This document shows, piece by piece, positions 36,919 to 48,735 of a stretch of 64,000 nucleotides of DNA. Position 1 is the stretch's first letter, and each line of letters opens with the position of its first letter. This DNA is from Rhodeus uyekii (taxonomy: Eukaryota; Chordata; Actinopteri; Cypriniformes; Acheilognathidae): NCBI GenBank assembly GCA_037043235.1, contig JAWRVZ010000243.1:1-64000 (forward strand), read 5' to 3'. Under the pieces are notes generated by a model. That model worked only from the letters and a program-made list of their open reading frames with translations, was not told where the DNA came from and did not search any database. Made by a program: the position numbers and the translations under genes.

Positions 36919-37628
36919 CGCCAATAGACCCAACCCCCATGTCTCTACGACTTTCTGATGCAGAGATATAGGTCTGGCTAAACGGTTGCTAGGGTACTTT
37001 GTTTGGTTGCTAAGGAGTGGCTAAGCCTCTGCCATTGATGTCACTTCAAAGGCTACTTGACAGTATGAACGATATAAACCAACCACAACGCCTCTACGAC
37101 ATTCAGAACTTAAGATATCTCGCTTTGCATTTGGTTGCTAAGGTGCTCGATAATGGTTGCTAGGGCGTGGCTAGGAAGTGTTGAAAACATTGGTGATTGG
37201 CAGTTTGCCAGTTTGAGATGGGTTGCTACGGTGCTCTAAATGGTTGCTAGGGCGTGGCTTAATAGCTTCACTGTGATCCTGAGACACTCATTGGTTGCCT
37301 GAGTAAAATGAGCCCTCCCCCTTGTCTCTGTGACGCTGTGCTGAAGAGATATGTTCAATTCAAAATCCCTATGCATTTTGCCATAGTAGATGGTGTTTCA
37401 TGGGACAGCCTTCCCCATTCATCTCTATGGGGCAAATTTTGGCAGCTCTAGCACCCCAGGGGTGCAACTTTTACCCCATTGTGTGGTATGTTCTTACAGA
37501 GGCTGTCACCCTCTTCAAATGTGGCGAGTTTCATCTTTTTACAAATTCCTCGCTCCGAGTTATTAATCGTCAAAGTTCGTCGCAATGTTAAGTCAATGGG
37601 ATTTTTCGGCTGCTTTTTCGCCCCTGGG
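36919..37628 (-). mobile_element. Family B head in inverted orientation (fold-back arm)
   Basis: Read on the minus strand from 37,628 this runs from the palindromic CCCCAGGGGCG core through the B body to the AGACATGGGGGTTGGGTCT segment. The last part is the inverted partner of 37,640-37,720, so the two can fold back on each other. Confidence 0.7.
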
Positions 37629-39567
37629 GAGAGTACCCAGAGTAACCCTAGCAACCATTTAGCCAGACCTATATCTCTGCATCAGAAAGTCGTAGAGACA
37701 TGGGGGTTGGGTCTACTTGACACTCAGCCTTTGGAGTAACATCACTGTAGCTGTGAAGCCACTCCTTAGCAACCAAACAGAGAACCCTAGCAACCATTTA
37801 GCCAGACCTATATCTCTGCTTCTGAGTGTCGTAGAGACATGGGGGTTGGCTCTATTGACTCATGCTAGCAAACAGGACTTCCAACATGCTACATATGCTA
37901 GCAGTGAATAGCTACATGCTAATAGTGGTTAGCTAAGTGTTAAATTGTGCTAGGTATGCCATAGTAACTACCCAGAAGACCTCACAACTACCTAGTAACA
38001 TTCTAGCAACCACCCTGGATACCCTAGCAACTGCCTAGCAACCACCCAAAATACCCTAGCAACCACCTAGCAACACCCTAGCAACAGCCCCAGATACCCT
38101 AGTAACACCCTAGCAACCACCCAAAATACCCTAGCAACTGCCTAGCAACGCCCTAGCAACCACCCTGTTTACCCTAGCAACTGCCTAGAAACCACCCAAA
38201 ATACCCTAGCAACTGCCTAGCAACCACTCAGGATACCCTAGCAACCACCCCAGTTACCCTAGCAAACACCTAGCAACACCCTAGCAACCGCCCCAGATAC
38301 CCTAGCAACTGCCTAGCAACCACCCAAAATACCCTAGCAACTGCCTAGCAACGCCCTAGCAACCACCCTGTTTACCCTAGCAACCGCCTAGCATCACCCT
38401 AGCAACCACCCAAAATACCCTAGCAACACCCTAGCAACCACCCAAAATAACCTAGCAACCGCCTAGCAACCACCCAAAATACCCTAGCAACTGCCTAGCA
38501 ACGCCCTAGCAACCACCCTGTTTACCCTAGCAACCGCCCAAAATACCCTAGCAACTGCCTAGCAACACCCTAGCAACCACCCAGGATACCCTAGCAACCG
38601 CCTAGCAACCACTCTGGTTACCCTAGCAACTGCCTAGCAACACCCAAAATACCCTAGCAACTGCCTAGCAACACCCTAGCAACCACCCAGGATACCCTAG
38701 CAACTGCCTAGCAACCACCCAAAATACCCTAGCAACTGCCTAGCAACACCCTAGCAACCACCTAGCAACCACTCTGGTTACCCTAGCAACCACCCAGCAA
38801 CAACCTAGCAACCACCCAGGTTACCCTAGCAACCACCTAGCAACCACTCTGGTTACCCTAGCAACTCCTTAGCAACACCCTAGCAACCACCTAGCAACCA
38901 CTCTGGTTACCCTAGCAACCACCCAGCAACAACCTAGCAACCACCCAGGTTACCCTAGCAACCACCTAGCAACCACTCTGGTTACCCTAGCAACTCCTTA
39001 GCAACACCCTAGCAACCACCCAGGTTACCCTAGCAACCACCTACCAACACCCTAGCAACCACTCCAGTTACCCTAGCAACCGCCTAGGATACCCTAGCAA
39101 CCGCCTAGCAACCACTCTGGTTACCATAGCAACCACCTAGCAACACCCTAGCAACCACCCAAAATACTCTAGCAACCGCCTAGCAACCACTCTGATTACC
39201 CTAGCAACACCCTAGCAACCACTCTGGTTACCCTAGCAACTCCTTAGCAACACTCTAGCAACCACTCCAGTTACCCTAGCAACCGCCTAGCAACACCCTA
39301 GTAACCACTCTGGTTACCCTAGCAAACAATCCAGTTACCCTAGCAACCGCCTAGCAACACCCTAGCAACCACTCTGGTTACCATAGCAACTGCTTAGCAA
39401 AACCCTAGCAACCACCCAGAACAACTTGGCAACCTGTTAATTTCTGGTTTCGTAACGTATTTCATAGTTAATGTTAAATTGTGCTAACAAACATGCAAAA
39501 TTAAAGGTTCCGGTGCGACTTTCTCAGCCAACTTCTAAAGTTTGTCTCGACGAACTTTATCCTCTAG
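37629..39567 (+). mobile_element. Family B unit B0, 5' truncated
   Basis: Contains the CATTTAGCCAGACCTATATC repeats, a long minisatellite, and the family B 3' end: TTCTCAGCCAACTT, a 10-bp-stem hairpin with arms AAAGTTTGTC and GACGAACTTT, and CTAG (39,564-39,567). The 5' head is replaced by the inverted segment to the left. Confidence 0.75.
37982..39432 (+). repeat. CTAGCAAC minisatellite in unit B0 (about 1.45 kb)
   Basis: The longest single minisatellite in the window. B-type variants include ACCCAAAATACC, ACCCTGTTTACC and ACTCTGGTTACC, interleaved with CTAGCAAC submotifs. A block of about 125 bp is repeated exactly near 38,760-39,010. Confidence 0.9.
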
Positions 39568-39623
39568 TTATTAAGTTGGCTTGAGAAAGCCAACTTAGTG
39601 ATATTGTATCTAAACTTATTATT

Positions 39624-41058
39624 ATTATTATTATTCTTCTTACCTAAAATTCTCAACGCATCTCCTCCTAGAGCTTTAAAGCTACAACCACTAAACTCTG
39701 CTCAGACTTCAGACCTGTTCTGACTTGAGTTGCTATCCCTTTTCAGACTGATCAGACTTATGATTTTTGATAAAACTGAAGATTAAAGTCATAAAATCTC
39801 CATAGACTTTCACTAATGAAGTGAAAACTGAATTTTAGATAGAGCGTCCACTCCATCTGTTGGTAACATCACAACATTACACCTGATATATAATACATTT
39901 CAATACAGTATGTGTGAACATGTCCATTCCAATGGGCATGCATTTTATTTTTTTAAATCCTGAAAAAAAACTTGCAGGTCTACAATCGATTTTTTACTTT
40001 AATTAGTAAGTTAAATCTCTCTATTTTACATTCATAATATCACAAAATTACACCCCTGTCAGTGAGAGCACTGAAGTTTGAACGAATCAGAGCGCTGCAA
40101 TTCAAAGCCTCAAAGCTTTTCAAAGACGCCATTACTGCTGGAGAGAGAGATCATAATCTCCTAAAATAGATTTATGTGAGAGAGTTTATGATCAAACGGA
40201 AATTGTTTCCGATTATCAAGTAACCGCTGCAGCGTGTTTCCTTGAAGATTTATGCACTTATATGGCCAAATTCTGACTCTCATTCGTCTTTACTCGGCAA
40301 AGGAGTACATTACTATGGGGAAGGTAGGTGAAGTTTAAACGCGCGTCCTCCTGGACTCGCGCCAAAGCATAACCGTCTAAGCACCTACGTTTATTTATAG
40401 CGCTCATTTATGTACTTTATTGCCGAATTCTGACTCTCGCTCGTGAGTCAATATACATTGGAAAAGGCTTCCCTGAGCAGCGCGCGCGCTGACTCTCTTC
40501 AAATGCAGCGTCTAACAGTCAAAGTTATTTATAACTAATTCTTGAGTATATAGTTACATTGTGTTAATTCTTTTATCTGCTTTTAACTAAAGTCTGACTC
40601 CTGTTCTCGAGTTCAAACGCGCTTCCTGAGCAGATTCGCTGATAGATCGATGTTTTGTGAACACTTAAACAGTAAATGAAATAAGATTTTTAAAGGATGC
40701 AAAAAACATAGCAGATCGATTCAAACTGTAAACTGCTTGAGATTAAAAAAAACTGCATTACTCTGCTGCATTACATGAGCAGGAATTATTTAAAAAATAC
40801 TAATATTTAAGTTATTTTGTTTCCCATGGAGGAAGGCTTTATACAAATATTACATTGCGTTGATTCCTTTATCTGCTATAATTGCCGTGTTGAACTGAAG
40901 TCTGACATGGCAGATCGAGTCAATCTGAAAACTGCTTGAGATTAGAAAAAACTGCATTACTCTCCTCATTGTACTTTAGCAGGAATTATTTTAAAAATAC
41001 TAATATTTAAGTTTGTTTCCCATGAAGGAAGGATTTACATATACATCTAAAAAGTATG
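39624..41058 (+). repeat. Family C head and body, C1 copy
   Basis: Near-identical to 43,920-45,340. It contains GTTTAAACGCGCGTCCTCC-like segments repeated at low identity and no credible open frame. Confidence 0.75.
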
Positions 41059-41066
41059 TATTAGAG

Positions 41067-42357
41067 CAGGGGTGGGCAAACTTTTTGTCTCGCGGGCCAC
41101 ATTGGTTTCTAAAATTTGACAAAGGGGCCGGGCCAGAATAGAAGGATAGTGTGTTTGTGTGAACTAATATAAATGAAATGTAAAAACCATTACATGAAAA
41201 GATTTGGCCTTTAATATGAACCAAAACATCAGGGTTCATTGATAAATTGTTTTCCAAATGTATTAATTTAATATCACAGTAGATAAACTCCCATTCAGTT
41301 TCAGCAGGAACAGTGTTGTTGATCTCCTTTTTTGCAAGTGCATCAAAGTCTGGAGTTAGTTTAATTGTGTCGATTCTCAGGAAAGATCCGAACTCCTCCC
41401 CTTCACATCATTTCCGAAACTTTACGGGATAACCGCGAGATGCAGCTCTGGCTGACAGACAATTTAATTGGCGTTAGTGCAACCATTTAAATAAATTAAC
41501 GATCATAACTGAACTCTGCCCGGCCAGACAAGGGCGTGCATAATGGCTATTTTAATGTCCTTATTCCAACTTTCAGGCAACAGAGGTTTTGATAGTAACC
41601 GGAGAAGTTCCCTTTCGATAGCGGTGTTCAATCCCCTTAAGAGAGATGCAGATCAGCTGAAAACACGGGGAATCAAACACCAATCACAGCGAAGAGGCAC
41701 ACAGCTCATCCAATGGCGACGCCGCCAGGTGTGCTCGCTCCTGACAGGTGCAGATGAACCAATGAAACTAATCGCTGAAGGCTATCAAGATTTGCATACC
41801 AGAAAGCCTTAGAAATAGGTGTCGGCTAGTTCACTCGGCTCTGTGACGGGATTTGAAGATGTTTATGACGCTGAATATCTGTTCACACACATAGTTGAGC
41901 CAAATAACGTCAGCATCTTCTGTACTGACTCTGAGTCTGTACATTTGCCGTCAGAGCCGTAGCCGTCCGGTTTTTTTGGAGACTGCTAGCGTAGTTGGCA
42001 TGTTTTGTGGTAAAATGACGGCTGATGTTGTATTCTTTAAAAACCGCTAAAGTTTCTTGGCATATCAGATATAAATGGGACGTCAGCGAAACACATACTA
42101 ATTGTCTACTTTTCTTCGGTCCGCTCGTTTTTACTGAAGAGCTCAAAGTGCTAAACATCACACTCAAACAAAGCTCAATGTCTTTGGAGTGTGCCATCTG
42201 TTGGGGAAACACTGACATTACAGGGGAAAGTCAAATGAAGGAGGTTTAATTATAATAAAATTTAAATCAATAATATAACTTCTACAAGGTCGGCGGGCCG
42301 GATTAAAAAGCCCAACGGGCCGCATATGGCCCGCGGGCCGTAGTTTGCCCACCCCTG
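41067..42357 (-). mobile_element. hAT (Charlie-like) DNA transposon, decayed, inside C1
   Basis: The ends are CAGGGGTGGGCAAAC and its inverse, with an 8-bp target duplication TATTAGAG at 41,059-41,066 and 42,358-42,365. Both features are diagnostic of the hAT superfamily. On the minus strand at about 41,990-42,072 a frame resembles the BED-finger region of hAT transposases (LICQETLAVFKEYNISRHF, followed by the second His in TKH). The first zinc-binding Cys seems replaced by Tyr. A second minus-strand stretch near 41,340-41,400 could be a C-terminal remnant. At 1,291 bp it is too short for a full transposase, so it is non-autonomous. Confidence 0.85.
41910..42218 (-). pseudogene. hAT transposase N-terminal remnant (BED-like)
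   Basis: Open frame of 102 residues on the minus strand inside the hAT element. Residues about 50-76 contain a BED-type pattern: one Cys of the expected pair, and RHFTTKH supplying the His pair. The catalytic and dimerisation regions are absent. The assignment rests on motif recognition only, and the product would be non-functional as a transposase. Confidence 0.5.
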
Positions 42358-42470
42358 TATTAGAGGCTCCATATACGCGCGTCCTCCCGCATTCGCGCGT
42401 CCACGCCTAAGCGCCTACGTTTATTTATAGCGCCTAAATCTATTCACACACATACATGCATATCTATCTA

Positions 42471-42804
42471 TGTCACAAGGCGCAGGATCGTGTGCGATGC
42501 GGAGCATACGCGGAGCCAGAAATGCAAGTAAACACTTTATTCAATAACAAAAACAAAAGCACGCGATGGTGCAAACTCAACAGAAATAACATCCACACAC
42601 GACTAGGGAACATAACATTAACAATCGACAACAGGGGAGTGAACATGGAGAACTTAAATACTGACTATGATTAACAGAAACACAAAACACCTGTGACTGA
42701 TAAGTGCTAATGGGAACTGGGTGAGGTGAGATCAGGAACGGGGAACATGTGACACAGACAAGGTAAACTAAGAGTCCAGGGTGAAAACTAACATAAACGT
42801 GACA
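42471..42804 (-). mobile_element. Solo LTR of an LTR retrotransposon
   Basis: 334-bp element with ends TGTCAC...GTGACA (TG...CA) flanked by the 5-bp duplication ATCTA (42,466-42,470 and 42,805-42,809). On the minus strand it has a TATTTAAG box (42,653-42,660) and an AATAAA signal (42,536-42,541) in the order expected of an LTR, so the element points to the minus strand. No internal coding region remains, consistent with LTR-LTR recombination. The superfamily cannot be assigned from this alone. Confidence 0.8.
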
Positions 42805-42828
42805 ATCTACATCTATATTGTAAATATA

Positions 42829-42954
42829 AAGGGCTCCATATACATGCAGTGTAACTGCTGTCTGTTTTGAAAGTGGTAAGACTACATAAATAATGCTTAA
42901 TTACATCTTTAAAATAGAAATAAAACAAAGTATTATTCACAGTATCACAGTACC

Positions 42955-43016
<62 letters not shown>

Positions 43017-43163
43017 ACACACATCTATTTAGTATATATAAAAGGCTACATATAGTGTAACTGTGGTGTAACTGCAGTCTCTTTTGAAAGTGATTAGCCT
43101 ATATTAATAATGCTTAATTACAGCTTTAAAATAGAAATAAAACAAAGTATTATTCACAGTATC

Positions 43164-43203
<40 letters not shown>

Positions 43204-43211
43204 CTCTATAC

Positions 43212-43249
<38 letters not shown>

Positions 43250-43375
43250 CACATCTATTTAGTATATATAAAAGGCTACATATACATGCAGTGTAACTGC
43301 AGTCTCTTTTGAAAGTGATTAGCCTATACTAATAATGCTTAATTACAGCTTTAAAATAGAAATTAAACAAAGTAT
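42829..43375 (+). repeat. Three tandem copies of a ~215-bp segment with TA microsatellites
   Basis: Copies begin at about 42,829, 43,042 and 43,271 with AAAGG(G)CT(A/C)CATATA and contain GTGTAACTGC and TTTGAAAGTG. Long (TA)n tracts at 42,960-43,007, 43,165-43,192 and 43,215-43,244 separate them. Confidence 0.8.
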
Positions 43376-43918
43376 TTTTCGCATTAGTGAAAACTGACCG
43401 TTAAAAGCCAAGGATGTAATTAAACCGTAAACATTTTTTTAAACTAATTACAATTTTCCAACACTTTGGGGATCAAAAAGCATAATTATAACTTATTTTT
43501 AAGTTTAAACTCTCAAAACTTTTTAAGCTAATTAACGATAAATCTTGCTAACAATATGCTAATTCAGCAAATTCTTGCCAGCAACATGCTTATTTATGTT
43601 AAATGTTGCTAATGACTTCAGAATTCATACTAAATCTTGCTAGCAACAAGATAATTAACATTAAATCTTGCTAGCAAAATTGATCATCAATTGATTAAAG
43701 ATTAAATTATGATCAAAGAACATAACGACACCTTAGTAACTGCCTAGAAACAACGCAAGGCAATAACTAACAAGAGTATATATGCTCAAGATCTAATTCT
43801 TTCCATCTATCCATCTGTAAACTTTCAAAACTTTTTAAGCTTTTACAAATAAATTTAACTTTCAGGCTAGGCTTTCTCAAGCCAACTGAAGTTTATATCA
43901 TAAACTTCCTCTATCTAG

Positions 43919-46451
43919 TTATTATTATTATTATTCTTACCTAAAATTCTCAAAGCATCTCCTCCTAGAGCTTTAAAGCTACAACCACTAAACTCTGCTC
44001 AGACTTCAGACCTGTTCTGACTTGAGTTGCTATCCCTTTTCAGACTGATCAGACTTATGATTTTTGATAAAACTGAAGATTAAAGTCATAAAATCTCCAT
44101 AGACTTTCACTAATGAAGTGAAAACTGAATTTTAGATAGAGCGTCCACTCCATCTGTTGGTAACATCACAACATTACACCTGATATATAATACATTTCAA
44201 TACAGTATGTGTGAACATGTCCATTCCAATGGGCATGCATTTTTTTTTTTAAATCCTGAAAAAAAACTTGCAGGTCTACAATCGATTTTTTACTTTAATT
44301 AGTAAGTTAAATCTCTCTATTTTACATACATAATATCACAAAATTGCACCCCTGTCAGTGAGAACACTGAAGTTTGAACGAATCAGAGCGCTGCAATTCA
44401 AAGCCTCAAAGCTTTTCAAAGACGCCATTACTGCTGGAGAGAGAGATCATAATCTCCTAAAATAGATTTATGTGAGAGAGTTTATGATCAAACGGAAATT
44501 GTTTCCGATTATCAAGTAACCGCTGCAGCGTGTTTGCTTGAAGATTTATGTACTTATATGGCCAAATTCTGACTCTCATTCGTCTTTACATGGCGACGGA
44601 TTTTCGCTGTTGAGCACTATGATACAATAGGAAAGGTAAGTGAAGTTTAAACGCGCGTCCTCCTGGACTCGCGGCAACGCATAACCGTCTAATCGCCTAA
44701 GTTTATTTATAGCGCTCATTTATGTACTTTATTGCCGAATTCTGACTCTCGCTCGTGAGTCAATATACATTGGAAAGGCTTCCCTGAGCAGCGCGCGCGC
44801 TGACTCTCTTCAAATGCAGCGTCTAACAGTCAAAGTTATTTATAACTAATTCTTGAGTATATAGTTACATTGTGTTAATTCTTTTATCTGCTTTTAACTA
44901 AAGTCTGACTCCTGTTCTCGAGTTTAAACGCGCTTCCTGAGCAGATTCGCTGATAGATCGATGTTTTGTGAACACTTAAACAGTAAATGAAATAAGATTT
45001 TTAAAGGATGTAAAAAACATGGCAGATCGATTCAAACTGTAAACTGCTTGAGATTCAAAAAAACTGCATTACTCTGCTGCATTACTTGAGCAGGAATTAT
45101 TTTTAAAATACTAATATTTAAGTTATTTTGTTTCCCATGGAGGAAGGCTTTATACAAATATTACATTGCGTTGATTCCTTTATCTGCTATAATTGCCGTG
45201 TTGAACTGAAGTCTGACATGGCAGATCAATTCAATCTGAAAACTGCTTGAGATTAGAAAAAACTGCATTACTTTCCCCATTGTACTTGGCAGGAATTATT
45301 TAAAAAATACTAATATTTAAGTTATTTTATTTCACAGGAAGAAAAACTTTATATATACATACATCTCCTTCAGACCAGAATTAGGTTCCAGGTTTCTGAA
45401 AAAAAATAATAATAATAATAAAAATATCCCATTAAATTAGGCATCTATTAATGAGTAAGAAAAAAAAATCATAACTCCTTCATAGCAATTTTTGTTGTCA
45501 ATTGCAGTGGACATTTGGTCTTAACAGCTGTGAATATCAAACTAATATAAACCAATATAAAAAAAAATTAAACATAAAAAAAATCCCAAGGTCAAGAACT
45601 TGAACAATATAACATTTCAACTTTAATTTTGAGGTTTTTATTTTACAAATTGCACATTTAATAAAATAAACCTCTAATAGAAAATGCATTAGAGTCAGTG
45701 CAGTCACTTTACACACACACATTTCCTGTGTGTATCTTTCAAGGTATTCCCCAGTGGCACAGAGCAGTAGTGCACTTTGCACTAATCACATTAAATAAAT
45801 AATTGTATATTCTGCATATGACATTTTCTCAAATTTTCTTCTTAAAATTTGACATATTTTAGAATGAGATTTGAATTTTGACTAATTATTACCCTACTGG
45901 CCATAACAGCAAATAGCATTATGATACCACATGAAGACATCTGTACAATACCTGTACACATTTTTGGGGGGGTATTGTATTTATTAGGTCCTACATATCT
46001 CAAATAGCAAGAAAAATTACAAAATGCACATCAGGCAAACTTGTGGGACTCAAGAGGATATATAATAAATTTCAATCAGCATGTGCATTGAGTAGCAGTC
46101 ATTGGAACCCAATGTCCATTGCAATGGATATGCATTTTTTTTAAATCCTGAAAAAAGACTTTTTTAACTTTAATTAGTAAGTTAAATCTCTCTATTTTAC
46201 ATACTAACTATGAAATACTGGCAAAAATATCAAAGATTGCAAATATAACTGTAGAAAATGATGCTTACTTCTGTGTGTGGGAAACAGCGCCACTCACTGA
46301 CCAACTGAATCATCAGTAATCTCCAAATAAATCTTGTTAGCGACAAACTCTCAAAACTTTTCAAGCTTGAAGCTTTTACAACTAATTTAAACTTTCAGGC
46401 TAGGCTTTCTCAAGCCAACTGAAGTTTATATCATAAACTTCCTCTATCTAG
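43919..46451 (+). mobile_element. Family C Helentron-like unit C2
   Basis: It abuts C1 at CTAG and begins with TTATTATT then the C head, without the 5' inverted repeat seen in C1. The 3' end has CTTTCTCAAGCCAACT, the hairpin (46,421-46,441) and CTAG (46,448-46,451). It carries neither the hAT nor the LTR insertion. The segment 45,350-46,270 is AT-rich and shows no recognised feature apart from short A and T runs. Confidence 0.8.
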
Positions 46452-46644
46452 TTAAGTTGGCTGAGAAGCAGCCAACTTACTGAAATGCTATTTAAACTTA
46501 TTAAGTTGGCTGAGAAGCAGCCAACATATTGAAATGCTAATAAACTTATTAAGTTGGCTGAGAAGCAGCCAACTTACTGAAATGCTAATAAACTTATTAA
46601 GTTGGCTGAGAAGCAGCCAACATATTGAAATGCTAATAAACTTA
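46452..46644 (+). repeat. Four tandem copies of the family B 5' terminus
   Basis: Copies start at 46,452, 46,501, 46,549 and 46,597 (period 48-49 bp). Each contains AAGTTGGCTG and CAGCCAAC(T/A)T, able to form a hairpin over loop AGAAG. They alternate between CTTACTG and CATATTG variants, suggesting duplication of a dimer. Confidence 0.85.
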
Positions 46645-47715
46645 TTTTTATTATTATTATTATTCTTCTGAGCACCTTTTTCTAAACGCATCTCGTCCTA
46701 CAGCGTTAGTGCTACAGACCCCAAAATCAGAACAGGCCGCAGGCCTGTTCTGACTCGCGTTGCTATGTCTTTTCCAAGGGGTCGGGGGTACGGTGTCCGC
46801 CCCAGGGGCGAAAAAGCAGCCGAAAAATCCCATTGACTTAACATTGCGACGAACTTTGACGATTAATAACTCTGAGTGAGGAATTTGTAAAAAGATGAAA
46901 CTCGCCACATTTGAAGAGGGTGACAGCCTCTGTAAAATCATACCACACAATGGGGTAAAAGTTGCACCCCTGGGGTGCTAGAGCTGCCCAAATTTTCCCC
47001 ATAGAGATGAATGGGGAAGGCTGTCCCATGAAACAGCATCTACTATGGCAAAATGCATAGTGATTTTGAATTGAACATAGCTCTGCAGCACAGCGTCACA
47101 GAGACAAGGGGGAGGGCTCATTTTACTCAGGCGACCAATGAGTGTCTCAGGATCACAGTGAAGCTATTAAGCCACGCCCTAGCAACCATTTAGAGCACCT
47201 TAGCAACCCATCCCATAGACTTCCATTTAAATAGATCGACTTCTATCTCTGAATAGAAAAGTCATAGAAATTTGAGGGCGGGCTTGTATGACTCTGGGCA
47301 GCAAACTGCCAATCACCAACATCTTCAACACTTCCTAGCTACGCCTTAGCAACCATTATCGAGCACCTTAGCAACCAAATGCAATGCGAGATATCTTCAG
47401 TTCTGAATGTCATAGAGGCATTCTGGTTGGTTTATATCTTTCATACTCACAAGGAGCCTTTGGAGTGACATCACTGTAGCTGTGAAGCCACTCCTTAGCA
47501 ACCAAACAGAGTACCCTAGCAACCATTTAACCAGACCTATATCTCTGCATCAGAAAGTCGTAGAGACATGGGGGTTGGGTCTACTTGACTCATGCTAGCA
47601 AACAGGACTTCCAACATGCTACATATGCTAGCAGTGAATAGCTACATGCTAATAGTGGTTAGCTAAGTGTTAAATTGTGCTAGGAATGCCATAGTAACTA
47701 CCCAGAGGACCTCAA

Positions 47716-47932
47716 AACTACATAGTAACATCCTAGCAACCACCCTGGACACCTTAGCAACTGCCTAGCAACCACCCAAAATACCCTAGCAACTGCCTAG
47801 AAACACCTTAGTAACCACTCAGGATACCCTAGCAACCACCTAGCAACACCCTAGCAACCACCCTGGTTACCGTAGTAACCACCTAGCAACACCATAGCAA
47901 CCACCCAGAAGACCTTAGCAACCTGTTAATTT
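47716..47932 (+). repeat. CTAGCAAC minisatellite in unit B1 (short)
   Basis: About 0.2 kb, the shortest array among the B units. Confidence 0.85.
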
Positions 47933-48336
47933 CTGGTAAGTTTCTGGTGCGACATTCTCAGCCAACTTCTAAAGTTTGTCTCGACGAACTTTATCCTCTC
48001 TAGTTTTTATTATTCTTCTGAGCACCTTTTTCTAAACGCATCTCGTCCTACAGCGTTAGTGCTACAGACCCCAAAATCAGAACAGGCCGCAGGCTCGCGT
48101 TGCTATATCTTTTCTTAGGGATCGGACTTACGGTTTTCCTAAAAATGACGAAAAAACGCCCGAAAAAAGTCCCATTGACTTTGCATTGCGGAATGTTCAG
48201 ATATTTCAAACTCCAACTGTCAAAATTCAAATCTAAACACTGACGCTGCTGAGAGTCAGTGAAGGGGCGGTTCTATCAGCTGTTTCTCATCCAATCAGAA
48301 TCAGTGATGCTGCCATTCTACCTAATATGGCAAAGG

Positions 48337-48374
48337 ACAGGAAACAGGAAGTGCTTGCACTTCCTGTTTCCTGT
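48337..48374. repeat. Perfect palindrome with ETS-like motifs
   Basis: Arms of 18 bp (ACAGGAAACAGGAAGTGC and its inverse) around a TT loop. Each arm contains CAGGAAGTG, an ETS-family binding motif. Copies are at 36,049-36,086 (inverted unit) and 50,143-50,178 (B3). Confidence 0.85.
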
Positions 48375-48735
48375 TTCATTCCATTCATGTTTCATGGTAA
48401 CTTGCATAGGGATTTTGCATTGAACATAACTCTGCATCACAGTATTGTACACTCAAGGGGGAGGGCTCTTTTTAATCAGGCAACCAATGAGTGTCTCATG
48501 ATGACTATGAAGCCAGTCCCTAACAACCAAACGATTACCCTAGCAACCATTTAGCCAGATCTATATCTCTGCTTCTGAGTGTCGTAGAGACATGGGGGTT
48601 GGGTCTATTGACTCATGCTAGCAAACAGGACTTCCAACATGCTACATATGCTAGCAGTGAATAGCTACATGCTAATAGTGGTTAGCTAAGTGTTAAATTG
48701 TGCTAGGAATGCCATAGTAACTACCCAGAAGACCT

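Larger units (their letters stand above)
39568..43918 (+). mobile_element. Family C Helentron-like unit C1, with nested insertions
   Basis: It starts immediately after the CTAG of B0. The 16-bp 5' repeat AGTTGGCTTGAGAAAG (39,574-39,589) is the perfect inverse of CTTTCTCAAGCCAACT (43,872-43,887). The 3' hairpin (43,888-43,908) has arms GAAGTTTA and TAAACTTC and is followed by CTAG (43,915-43,918). The head has a TTATTATT run then CGCATCTCCTCCTAGAGC, diverged from but parallel to the A and B heads. A hAT element, a solo LTR and TA microsatellites have expanded it. It has no CTAGCAAC minisatellite. Confidence 0.8.
46452..48003 (+). mobile_element. Family B Helentron-like unit B1, complete termini
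   Basis: The 5' repeat AAGTTGGCTGAGAA (46,454-46,467) is the inverse of TTCTCAGCCAACTT (47,955-47,968). The 3' hairpin is at 47,971-47,992 and CTAG at 48,000-48,003. The 5' terminus is multiplied into four tandem copies. The head contains the TCAGAACAGGCC palindrome (46,727-46,753) and the CGCCCCAGGGGCG core. The minisatellite is short. Confidence 0.8.

Noticed and set aside
42788..43024. Minus-strand frame with an alternating Ile-Tyr run
   Set aside because: Translation of a (TA)n microsatellite.
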